64,000 nucleotides of DNA from NCBI GenBank assembly GCA_032622095.1, contig CP136061.1:217838373-217902372 (forward strand), in the 5' to 3' direction. A program made the translations under genes and the position numbers. Below the pieces are notes generated by a model. The model made no database searches. It was not told the DNA's origin and saw nothing but the letters and a program-made list of their open reading frames with translations. This document shows, one piece after another, positions 20,434 through 30,130 of this stretch. Source of the stretch: Siphonodentalium dalli (lineage: Eukaryota; Mollusca; Scaphopoda; Gadilida; Siphonodentaliidae). Numbering within the stretch: the first letter of the stretch is position 1; every line of letters starts with the position of its first letter.

Positions 20434-22286
20434 AGTAGTATAGTCTACCTTTTCTAGTATACCGTTTGACTACCTAAACCCTAAGCGTCTGTTCCTGTGC
20501 CATCAGGGGTTATAGGTCACAACGCGTGGGTGTATATCGGTGAAGGTTATCACGAGAATAGCGCTTAATTATCGCGGGTAATAAACAATGCGCGTATGTC
20601 TAAATGATATCTCCCTCGCGTTAACCCTACCGCTTATCGCCTATTCATGTAATATGAAAGAAAATATGTACTCGGGTGACTGCTATCAGAGGTATATATT
20701 AATCACGAGAATAACTCGTCAGTGTCGCGCGTGCTAGCGATAAACCAGATCGCGTGTACTATACACAGTGGTAGATAATATATGTATTAGTTTGACTGCC
20801 TAAACCCTAAGCGCCTAATCCTGAGCAATCAAGGTGGGGTTACATGTCACGCCGCGTGGGTGTTTATATGGGCGAAGGTTATCACGAGAATAGCGCCCGA
20901 TTATCGCGGGTACTAAACAACGCGTGTATGTCTAAATTATATCTCCCTCGCGTTAACCCTACCGCTTATCGCCTATTCATGTAATATGAAATAAAATAGG
21001 GTGTGTGTACTAGGGATATAGGTTATCCGCAGTATTTGATCAAGGTATATATTAATACGTGGGTATATAATCGTAAGTATTTGTTTTTTTTGTCACGGAA
21101 GTAAAAGCATTATTGAAGACTTCCAATAGACTATATCTGAGAAATTTCTCGCGCACAAATTCTATAGTTATAGTTATTATAATAGTGATTATTGTAAGCC
21201 TAATAAATCTGATAACAGGAATATACTAATGCACTATACGGTCTGGCAATTCTCTCGCTGGTTCAACAAAGAAACCTCTTCAATATTTATCCGGCACCTG
21301 ATGGGGGGGGGGGGGGGGTGTCACTTCACCGAGAATCCATATCAACACACCCAAATATTGATATAGTGGTATGTCTCCACCCACACCCCAAATACAATAA
21401 CCCAACACAAACAAATAAACAACTAATGTATCAACATTTGCTTTATTCGACACCAAGAATAACAGGTTTATTTCAGTTAAGTATCCATGTTGTCATCGTC
21501 GTCATCTTGCTCAGAGTCTATATGTTTATCGTTTTTGTCCTTACTGTTATTCCTCATGTACTCCATCAGGAGGGGTTTATATGTCCTCAATGAAATCCGA
21601 ACGGCGGGGAGTATATCATAGCTATCATCTAGCATCTTATACACACGATCCATGATTTTGATATGAGTTTTCCCACCACTAACTTCGAGTAAATTTTGTA
21701 TAAATGCAGCGTACATGTTTAAAAAACGCCTCTCATATTCGGGCCGTATCTTCACTTTTGATTTTTCTTCAGCCTCTTCTTCCGTCAACCCTTTCTTCAT
21801 ATAGCGTTCAACTAATTCATCTAATTCTGCTGTATTGTCATCTAGGGCCTGTAACCACACATCTTCGAAATAGTCGTTTTCTTTTTCAGTCGGAAGTGTT
21901 AATATTTGTCTGTCCTGGTCCGGAATTGATTCTGTTTTCTTTGTGTCAATTTTCTGTTTTTTATTATTCACCGGTGCTACTTCACTTGCTTCTCTTTTCT
22001 TCCTATCAGAACACCAATTTTTAATGTGCCTTTGTACATCATGCTGGGTCTCAAACACGACACCACAACCGTCACAGCTTGGCATGATACCGTCTTCGCT
22101 TTCAGAGTCGTATTCCTGCTCTGACAATAGCCTAGGGTATGTCGTTTCACTGATGTTATCTTTCGTTTGATGCGTTATCACCTCGACGGACTCATCAACA
22201 GTACTGTTATTTGGTAATATGCTTTCTTCTTTTATACTGGCCTTTGTCAACATATTACTGCGCAGTCGCAAACTTTCTGGAGTATT
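20434..22286. repeat. Left arm of the Polinton palindrome
   Basis: The arm matches the reverse complement of 22829-24690; the coding part differs at only about seven of some 270 residues. The outer ~1 kb is non-coding terminal inverted repeat. It contains a direct duplication about 326 bp apart (units beginning GTTTGACT(A/G)CCTAAACCCT at 20464 and 20790) and a G run at 21303-21318. The inner ~0.8 kb encodes the C-terminal part of the minus-strand protein. Confidence 0.9.
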
Positions 22287-22778
22287 CGTTTTTAAGTCAA
22301 CTACGAGATAACCAAAGGGTTGATTGGTAGCTTTATTGAAATGGGACATAAAGTGTTGCGTTTTCTCTGGATACATTTGACGAGCTAGAGTCATTACCTG
22401 CATTTTATCTATGGGGTTGTTGAATAGAATCAAGTAGTGGCAATTTCTCCTTTGGGTGGGGTCCTTGTTATAGTACAGAGATTGGTTAATCGCAAACACG
22501 GATATACCCAAATGGTGACTGCCCTCGGTGAATAATTCAGTAACCCGCGAATCCTTGGACGCCGTAGACATAAGGTCATCAAGTACAATCAGACATTTTT
22601 TTCCAGAATGAATGAGGGTGTACAAATTAGTCGGAAGGCCTTGTATAAACTGGACAGATGGCGCGACTGTGTCCTTGATTTCATCGTATAATGGCTGCCA
22701 ATACTTATATAACCAAATTATTTTCTCGGGTGAAGGCTGTATACTCGCTGAACAATTTTGAAGTATACTCTTAAGCAA
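21477..22778 (-). pseudogene. Polinton packaging ATPase (5'-truncated) fused to zinc-finger and acidic tail
   Basis: A 433-codon minus-strand open frame. Residues ~15-165 match the C-terminal part of the FtsK/HerA (A32-like) ATPase of Polintons, which pumps DNA into capsids in related viruses. Visible are IIWLYKYWQPLYDEI, a Walker B segment CLIVLDDLM, TEGSHHLGISV, DPTQRRNCHYL and GYLVVDLK. The Walker A (P-loop) part is missing: there is a stop a few codons before 22778 and no ATG near, so this is a truncated gene. Residues ~215-240 form a C-x2-C-x12-H-x4-C finger (CDGCGVVF...HIKNWC). The rest is polar and helical and ends in a run of Asp. The part from about 22286 down to 21477 is duplicated in the right arm. 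Confidence 0.82.
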
Positions 22779-22828
22779 GTGTGTTTTGTATCATCTAGGA
22801 AATTATGAGTATATATTTATTTTTCATA
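22287..22828. other. Unique centre of the Polinton palindrome
   Basis: These 542 bp have no inverted partner. Positions 22287-22778 encode the ATPase core on the minus strand. The last ~50 bp (22779-22828) are AT-rich and not recognisably coding; they mark where the parent element was deleted and the inverted copy joined. Confidence 0.8.
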
Positions 22829-23638
22829 AATACTCCAGAAAGTTTGCGACTGCGCAGTAATATGTTGACAAAGGCCAGTATAAAAGAAGAAAGCATATTA
22901 CCAAATAACAGTACTGTTGATGAGTCCGTCGAGGTGATAACGCATCAAACGAAAGATAACATCAGTGAAACGACATACCCTAGGCTATTGTCAGAGCAGG
23001 AATACGACTCTGAAAGCGAAGACGGTATCATGCCAAGCTGTGACGATTGTGGTGTCGTGTTTGAGACCCAGCATGATGTACAAAGGCACATTAAAAATTG
23101 GTGTTCTGATAGGAAGAAAAGAGAAGCAAGTGAAGTAGCACTGGTAAATAATAAAAAACAGAAAATTGACACAAAGAAAATAGAATCAATTCCGGACCAG
23201 GACAGACAAATATTAACACTTCCGACTGAAAAAGAAAACGACTATTTCGAAGATGTGTGGTTACAGGCCCTAGATGACAATACAGCAGAATTAGATGAAT
23301 TAGTTGAACGCTATATGAAGAAAGGGTTGACGGAAGAAGAGGCTGAAGAAAAATCAAAAGTGAAGATACGGCCCGAATATGAGAGGCGTTTTTTAAACAT
23401 GTACGCTGCATTTATACAAAATTTACTCGAAGTTAGTGGTGGGAAAATTCATAACAAAATCATGGATCATGTGTATAAGATGCTAGATGATAGCTATGAT
23501 ATACTCCCCGCCGTTCGGATTTCATTGAGGACATATAAACCCCTCCTGATGGAGTACATGAGGAATAACAGTAAGGACAAAAACGATAAACATATAGACT
23601 CTGAGCAAGATGACGACGATGACAACATGGATAATTAA
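22829..23638 (+). pseudogene. Inverted second copy of the zinc-finger/acidic-tail protein end
   Basis: The plus-strand copy of the C-terminal ~270 codons of the minus-strand Polinton protein, beginning at NTPESLRLRSNM and ending in an Asp-rich tail and TAA. The frame stays open. An ATG at 22805 in the centre sequence gives it a chance start (MSIYLFFI), but there is no ATPase part. Differences from the other copy include CDDCG for CDGCG and KIHNKIMDH for KTHIKIMDR. AATAAA follows the stop at about 23643 and again near 23668. Confidence 0.8.
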
Positions 23639-24690
23639 CTGAAATAAACATGTTATTCTTGGTGTCGAATAAAGCAAATGTTGATACATTAGTTGTTTAT
23701 TTGTTTGTGTTGGGTTCCATTTATTGTATTTGGACATAAATATAGGGGTGTGGGTGAAGACATACCACTATATAAATATTTGGGTGTGTTAATAGGGATT
23801 CTCGGTGAAGTGACACCCCCCCCCCCCCATCAGGTGCCGGATAAATATTGAAGAGGTTTCTTTGTTGAACCAGCGAGAGAATTGCCAGACCGTATAGTGC
23901 ATTAGTATATTCCTGTTATCAGATTTATTAGGCTTACAATAATCACTATTATAATAACTATGACTATAGAATTTGTGCGCGAGAAATTTCTCAGATATTG
24001 GAAGTCTTCAATAATGCTTTTACTTCCGTGACAAAAAAAACCCAAATACTTACGATTATATACCCACGTATTAATATATACCTTGATCAAATACTGCGGA
24101 TAACCTATATCCCTAGTACACACACCCTATTTTAATTCATATTACATGAATAGGCGATAAGCGGTAAGGTTAACGCGAGGGAGATATAATTTAGACATAC
24201 ACTCGTTGTTTAGTACCCGCGATAATCGGGCGCTATTCTCGTGATAACCTTCGCCCATATACACCCACGCGGCGTGACATGTAACCCCACCTTGATTGCT
24301 CAGGATTAGGCGCTTAGGGTTTAGGCAGTCAAACTAATACATATATTATCTACCACTGTGTATAGTACACGCGATCTGGTTTATCGCTAGCACGCGCGAC
24401 ACTGACGAGTTATTCTCGTGATTAATATATACCTCTGATAGCAGTCACCCGAGTACATATTTTCTTTCATATTACATGAATAGGCGATAAGCGGTAGGGT
24501 TAACGCGAGGGAGATATCATTTAGACATACGCGCATTGTTTATTACCCGCGATAATTAAGCGCTATTCTCGTGATAACCTTCACCGATATACACCCACGC
24601 GTTGTGACCTATAACCCCTGATGGCACAGGAACAGGCGCTTAGGGTTTAGGCAGTCAAACGATATACTAGAAAGGGTAGACTATACTACT
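22829..24690. repeat. Right arm of the Polinton palindrome
   Basis: The inverted copy of the left arm. The poly-G of the left arm appears here as a C run (about 13, at 23816-23828). The 326-bp duplicated terminal unit is also present, so that duplication arose before the arms were copied or was copied with them. It ends GACTATACTACT at 24690. Confidence 0.9.
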
Positions 24691-24696
24691 TATATG
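24691..24696. repeat. Target-site duplication TATATG, right
   Basis: An exact direct repeat of 20428-20433 immediately after the element. Confidence 0.85.
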
Positions 24697-25045
24697 AGAA
24701 TAATTGGCCTAACAATATTTACCTTGACTTTGTAAGCCAGTGCATTTTCTTATATATACAAGGCTACATATTTAAGAGAATGCACTGGTACATGATATTT
24801 AATGCTGCTCCAGTGCAGCTCCCCACACGAAAGGGTTAAGTTGATATTCTGTGTGTTCTGGAGTATTTTTCATTGCTATGCCCTATTGTATAGTAGACTT
24901 TCATGATTTGATCAGAACTTGCTCTACTGTTTGTTGGTAAAATGGCTGGCACTGTACCAATAATGTTTACATAACAAGGTGTTCAACACACACTGTCTCA
25001 TCATCGAAGAGCTATCAATATTATAATAAGAACAAAGTTTATTGC
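24697..25045. other. Intron sequence with a short hairpin
   Basis: Non-coding. It contains an inverted repeat, CCAGTGCATT near 24732 and AATGCACTGG near 24790, around an AT-rich loop. No element boundaries were found. Confidence 0.5.
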
Positions 25046-25689
25046 AAAGCCCGCCGCACACGATGCGATATATGATGTACGACAAATATCGGGCACCGGT
25101 TACGGGTCAAATCGTAGCGTGTGTGGTGGAAAATTGCACGATCGGCCCCTCAAGGAATGAAATAATTTATACTTTCTGCGATCGAGTCGTGCGATTTATG
25201 CGAAGTAGCCAATCAGATTCAACTATTAATATGATCACGTGGCCATCACAGGATTTATTTCACAACAACATGGCGTCCAGCGTGTCCTTCAAATTAAAGT
25301 TAATTAGCAAAGTCGGAGTGGCGGGATATTTTGGACGGCGGGAGAATGCATGCATCATTGATTGAGGCATGGGAGTCATATATTCGTACATCTATAATAC
25401 AACTACAATTGAATACAAATAAACAAAATAAGGTGGACTGGAGTCACTGGACATCAGCAAATTGGTGTCTTTATAATATCTGATTGTGAATTGGTGCATT
25501 CATGAGAAAGTAAACAACCAGATCGTACGACCTGATCGCATCGTGTGCGGTGTTGTGCCATAAGAGATAAAAACAGAAGTCGCACGACTAAAATCGGACC
25601 GTGTGCGCACACCGATCATATAATCGCAACTTTCGCAAGGGTCTGCGACAAATATCGTGCAACAAATATCGCATCGTGTGCGGCCCTTT
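25046..25689. mobile_element. Non-autonomous terminal-inverted-repeat element
   Basis: The left end AAAGCCCGCCGCACACGATG and the right end (complement AAAGGGCCGCACACGATG) are inverted repeats that continue as GCGATAT with imperfect matches for about 45 bp. The same CGATGCG/CGTGTGCGG motif recurs inside near 25135 and 25535-25550, so sub-terminal repeats are present. It has no transposase. Length is about 644 bp. A target duplication could not be fixed. It ends only ~140 bp before the exon B acceptor. Confidence 0.7.
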
Positions 25690-25831
25690 TACAAACATTT
25701 GTGATTTTTCGCGCTGACCCCCAACGAGCGCCTTCTGTCGTTTAAACACATTCTATTTACTATTACGTTTGTCGTTGGTTAATTTACGAAAGTATCCATC
25801 CATATAGTTGTTGATTTGTTCTCCGTTACAG

Positions 25832-26102
25832 CTCGCTAAACTGGATGCACGGTCTTCAGTGTATTGCTGGTTTGTTGGTGCTAACAATAATCTGCGGGGC
25901 AATGTACCGTCCTTCAGTCCTGTACCATCCGAGACGAAAGGTCATTCTACACATCAGAAGCCAGAAAAAATCAAAGAAAAACAGAGAAACAGAGAAGCCA
26001 CCATACTTTGATTTCTCTTGCCTGAGGATGCGATCTGTCCAGGGTGTTCTGGTTATAACTGCGGTGTCAGGCCTCGGAATACATGTTCCTTTTATTTTAT
26101 TG
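25832..26102 (+). CDS. SLC16-type transporter gene, exon B
   Basis: The exon follows a CTCCGTTACAG acceptor. Its first base completes the split codon left by exon A (GT+C, Val), giving ...IIV-SLNWMHGLQCIAG. It encodes helix 6 (IAGLLVLTIICGAMY), then the central cytoplasmic loop, which is short and strongly basic here (RSQKKSKKNRETEK), and then helix 7 (VQGVLVITAVSGLGIHV). It ends in phase 0 at a GTAAGT donor at 26103. The central loop of SLC16 members usually separates the two six-helix halves, which fits this position. Confidence 0.85.
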
Positions 26103-26162
26103 GTAAGTTGGGTGTATCGGGTAACCAGTTAAACGGAACTAAAGTATTCAAAGTATTCTGGC

Positions 26163-29146
26163 ACGACACCGGAAATTCCTGGATTTAAGGTTTTTCCAAC
26201 AAAAGGCCGAGCTATTAATTCATGAAGGGCAGCATGCAGGGGTTCTAGTTATAGCAGTGAAACACAGAATAGAAAATAGTTGCACATTTATAGAAACTAA
26301 GTCAAAACTTGTCGCTTGGCTCAGAATAATGTTGAACAACAAGAGAACCATTCTTATTGGCGGGGTTTATATACCACCAACGAATACGCGATATGCGGAT
26401 ACCGATTGGCAATTTGAAGTTGACCGCGAACTGAAACGAACAAAAATGATTAACGAACGAGTTGTCATGTTTGGGGATTTTAACTCGCGTACGGCAACTA
26501 TAACTTAGAATTCATAGCACCGTGTAACCCGTCCGAGATGCAACATCTATTGGACGACGACACCAATCTAGCTGACTTTGTTTCGGAAGGATATACCATA
26601 TAAGATATGCAGCGATATTCTATGGACAAAAGTATGAATACAAATGGGTACAGTTTTCTTATATTATGTAAAGCTAATAACTTATACATATTAAATGGTA
26701 GATTTGGGAGGGACAGAGGAATAGGCAAATTAACTTGCAGGAATGCCAGCATGGTAGAGTACTTTATTGGGACAAGTAATATTTTCAGAATGATAAAATA
26801 TCTAAGTGTGGTTGAATTTTCTTCGTTATATTCGGATGTTCATAGTGCAATATATTTAGTTTTGAATAATACCGGAATTATTAATACCACTCTAAACATC
26901 ACACGTTGTAGCGAAAATAAACACAGACTATCACCGAAATTCAGATCGTTAGATGAGAACAAATCGGAACTATATCTCAAAACTTTCAGTGATGCTTTTA
27001 TGGAACAGGGAAATTAATTATCGGACAACTAAACAGTGGTGAGCACGAAATTGCAATTAAACAAGCTTGTGGGAAAATAAATAAACTTTTCGTGGACACA
27101 GCAGAAACAGATTTAGGGAGACGAAGGGAACACGTACACGTATATGCAGGGCGCTCTAAGATTGATAAACCTTGGTTTGGTTTGAAAGGAAATTATTTTA
27201 CAAAACGAAAAGTAGATACAGAGGAAACAAATCTTTTAAAAACAAAAACAGAAAATGCGCAAAGCGGGGAAAGTATATCGGAAAACCATGAATAGTAAGA
27301 TAAATACAATGAACGATATTTGCTGTAGAGAATAAAGGTCGATGTCTTCCTCAAAAGAATTTTGGAAAACACCTAAGAGGTACACATATGGTATAACAAA
27401 TGATGATAGTACCAAGGTACCAATGGAAAATTTTGTTGAGTATTTTAAAACGATGAACGAGGAGTCGGAATATGAACACATGGAACCTATGATTAGTTCC
27501 CTATTTGGAGATTGCAAGTCTCACATAGAGTTAGATGCCCCTATTGATGACTACGAAATATTCAAGGCAATCGATAATTTGAAAAATAACAAAGCCCCGG
27601 GGGAAGATGAAATCACTAATGAGTTAATAAAAGAAACCAAATTTATAATGGTACAGATATATAGAAAATTATTTAATGTAATATTGGACACTAGAATTTT
27701 CCAAGAAAGTTAGACAACTGGTATAAATTAGCCGCTATATAAAACTAAAGGCGACCGACGGAAACCAGACTCTTGTCGTGGTATAACATTATTGAGTTCT
27801 CTGAGTAAAGTTTTCACCGCGTTAGTTAACTCGCGACTGTTAACTTTTACCGACCGATTGAACACGATAAAAAAAATGTCAGAGTGGATTGCAGATAGCA
27901 CCACTGAACAGCAGACAATATATTTATCTTGTATGCCTTGATCGAACCTTTTCTTAAAAACAAAAGAAGAAGTGCGTTCATTGATTTGAGAAAAGCATTT
28001 GATACGGTTTGGAGGGAAGGGCTGATTTGTTTTTAGGAGTAACATTGGTGGGAAAATATTTAGGGTTATTCAAGGGATGTATAAGGGAATAAAGTCGTGT
28101 ATTAAAGCCGGGAATTACAAATCCGATCTTTTTTTGGCAATATCGGTGTACGTCTTTCTCCTTTTATATTCACCATATTCTTAAATTACCTTAAAGTTGG
28201 GCATAAATGTGGACAAAAGTAAAATTATGATATTTGGCAGTAGAAAGATGAACGAGACTTTTAGGTATACTGTGAATGATAAAGATATTGGTATTGTCGA
28301 CTCTTTCTGCTATTTGGGAATATATTTGTATTCGAATGGACGCTTCCGTAGGTCGATTGAACATATACAAACTGTTGGTAACAAATCTGTTTATGGGCTA
28401 TTAATTTACATAAGACGACGAAGATCAACTTGTCACCCGATTTGACATACAAACTTTTCGACAGCACGATAGAACCAATACTGCTTCATGGAAGCGAAGT
28501 GTGGGGATTTGAGAATACCGCATGTCTCGAGACTGTGCATTTGCAATTCATTAAATACACACCTTGTATGATATCGAGCACTCCGACTTATATGGTCTAT
28601 GGAGAGGCAGGTATATAGATACCCACTGAACATACACATAAGAAAGCGGATGCTTGCTTTTTGGTCGCGTTTAGTTTCTGGCCAATGTTCGGCATTGGCA
28701 AGAAAGTTATATAATCTTTTGAGAGAAATGGATGAAAACGATTACTTGGGTAACAAATCGATAGCTGGATAAACGTGATAAAATATATATTATCAACTGT
28801 GGGGTGGGGCGAAATTTGGAAAATTATATTGAACGGTCATGTAGAGGCGAATTTTATGGACAATTTAAAATGAACTTCGGCATAGAAAAATATCTATCGA
28901 TTATACCATCGGGATTATTAGCATGTTTAACAAGAATAAGAACAGCGAATCACAGACTATCGATAGAAACAGAAAGATGGAGTAAATCAAAATAAAAAAG
29001 GGCAAAACAGCTGATTCAAACGTGTGTCAATTCTGTAAATCGCAAACTGGTGATGAATACCATTTCATATTAGTTTGCCCAGAATTCAGAATTTTAAGAT
29101 TCAAATATTTGCCAGGGAAGTGTTATGACTTCCCAACTAATGACAA
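26163..29146 (+). mobile_element. Decayed LINE fragment (ORF2), same family type as the intact LINE
   Basis: Protein-level matches to the intact ORF2 run in order but in changing frames: EIPGFKVF and VYIPPTNTRYAD (endonuclease, ~26165-26400), MFGDFNSRT (~26468), RFGRDRGIGKLTC (~26700), the linker and early RT (27342-27713), VDKSKIMIFGSR and FCYLGIYLYSNGRFRRSI (~28200-28360), LLHGSEVWGFE (~28480), NHRLSIETERW (~28950) and CKSQTGDEYHF (~29035). The YADD catalytic block is missing: sequence jumps from the SPFIF motif at about 28155 to the post-YADD region at about 28195, a deletion of roughly 90 codons. Many stops and frameshifts. It lies in the large intron after exon B. Confidence 0.88.
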
Positions 29147-30130
29147 AGTCCGTGGGCCAATTCTCAGAAAGCCTCTAGTTTAGAAGTTGGCTGCACCCCC
29201 CTCCAACAAAGGTTTTTATATATCAAATTAAAGGTCATTATATGACGCATCCGATTTTGCTTGTTGTCCGCTTCAGAATGTGTCCCAAAATATATTTTTT
29301 CAAGGAAGACAATTCCTACACCTTAATAAAATAAAAATTTCATCGAGTACAAGTGTCAGCGTATTAAAATATGACTGTGGTTATAAAGTGAAAAAGACTG
29401 TGTTTATATTAATTACAGATCACCATAAAACAACACGAGATACAACACTGGACCAATGTATAAGCTAGTTCGAAAAAATTACAAGAAATATTTTGAAATT
29501 GCGAAAAATTACTTGAATTTTGAAAAATAGTGTCACATATAATTGGCTGTAACCTGTGAAACACATGGGCTATTGACGCGCAACATATCTCAAAAATTGC
29601 CCCAAAGACCTAGCAAAACAATTTGGATGATGGACTGATAATTATAGTTTTGTGAAAATGCGCTGTGGGCATAAACTTAACCCCACCCCCAAAAATATAA
29701 TTTTCTCAGAAAAATGAATTGCATAGTTTACACTTAGAATGCCGCATGCAAAGAAGGCTTTATGGGCATAGAATGAAACAGTGTAGAGATTGATGAAGGG
29801 GAATTATAAACAACCTTGTCCGAACATGTTCTAAGATGAACATTTTGGGAAAAATTGTGAAAAAAGGTATTTTTGTTTTACTAATTTCTCAAAATTTTAC
29901 AACATTGTGATTAAATTTTGATAGGGGTATGGAAACGTCACACGAAAATACTGGTCCAGAAAATGTAAATTCATAAAACTTCACATGATCACTTTTTTGA
30001 CAACTATTTCATATATTTACAATTTTTATTTGAATTTTTGTACAAAGCCGATTATATATATATATATATATTTCAACTGGTCACATATGGCTAGCAAAGG
30101 CTGATGAGTGAGACTTACGTTTTACTGGGA
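29147..30130 (+). repeat. ~0.95-kb repeat, left member of an inverted pair
   Basis: It begins AGTCCGTGGGCCAA at 29147, where the decayed LINE stops, and ends near GTGAGACTTACGTT. The whole segment matches the reverse complement of 33790-34752, including GTTGGCTGCA(A)CCCCCCTCC, CAACAAAGGTTT, GTGTCCCAAAATA, AATTTTACAACAT and TTTCAACTG(G/A)...CACATATGGCT. The two copies have diverged clearly (many mismatches). No coding capacity. Confidence 0.75.

Larger units (their letters stand above)
20434..24690. mobile_element. Palindromic Polinton/Maverick derivative
   Basis: A 4,257-bp element whose two ends are long inverted repeats: left arm 20434-22286 (1,853 bp) and right arm 22829-24690 (1,862 bp), around a 542-bp unique centre. 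It starts AGTAGTATAGTC and ends with the complement, so it has the 5'-AG...CT-3' ends of Polintons, and it is flanked by the 6-bp duplication TATATG. The centre encodes part of the FtsK/HerA-type packaging ATPase typical of these elements, on the minus strand. No integrase, DNA polymerase B, protease or capsid gene is present, so it cannot move on its own. It appears to derive from one end of a Polinton joined to an inverted copy of itself. It sits in the intron between exons A and B of the transporter. Confidence 0.9.

Noticed and set aside
21704-22170. Plus-strand open frames across the Polinton left arm (and their mirror images at 22945-23411)
   Set aside because: They are antisense shadows of the zinc-finger/acidic-tail protein; Leu/Ser/Cys-rich composition is that of a complement frame.
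22805-22828. ATG start MSIYLFFI of the plus-strand frame in the Polinton
   Set aside because: These codons lie in the unique centre of the palindrome and have no counterpart in the other arm. The homologous protein part begins only at 22829.
20434-24690. Reading the Polinton palindrome as a CRISPR-like or satellite array
   Set aside because: The structure is one inverted pair with transposon ends and a 6-bp duplication, not a regular repeat-spacer array.
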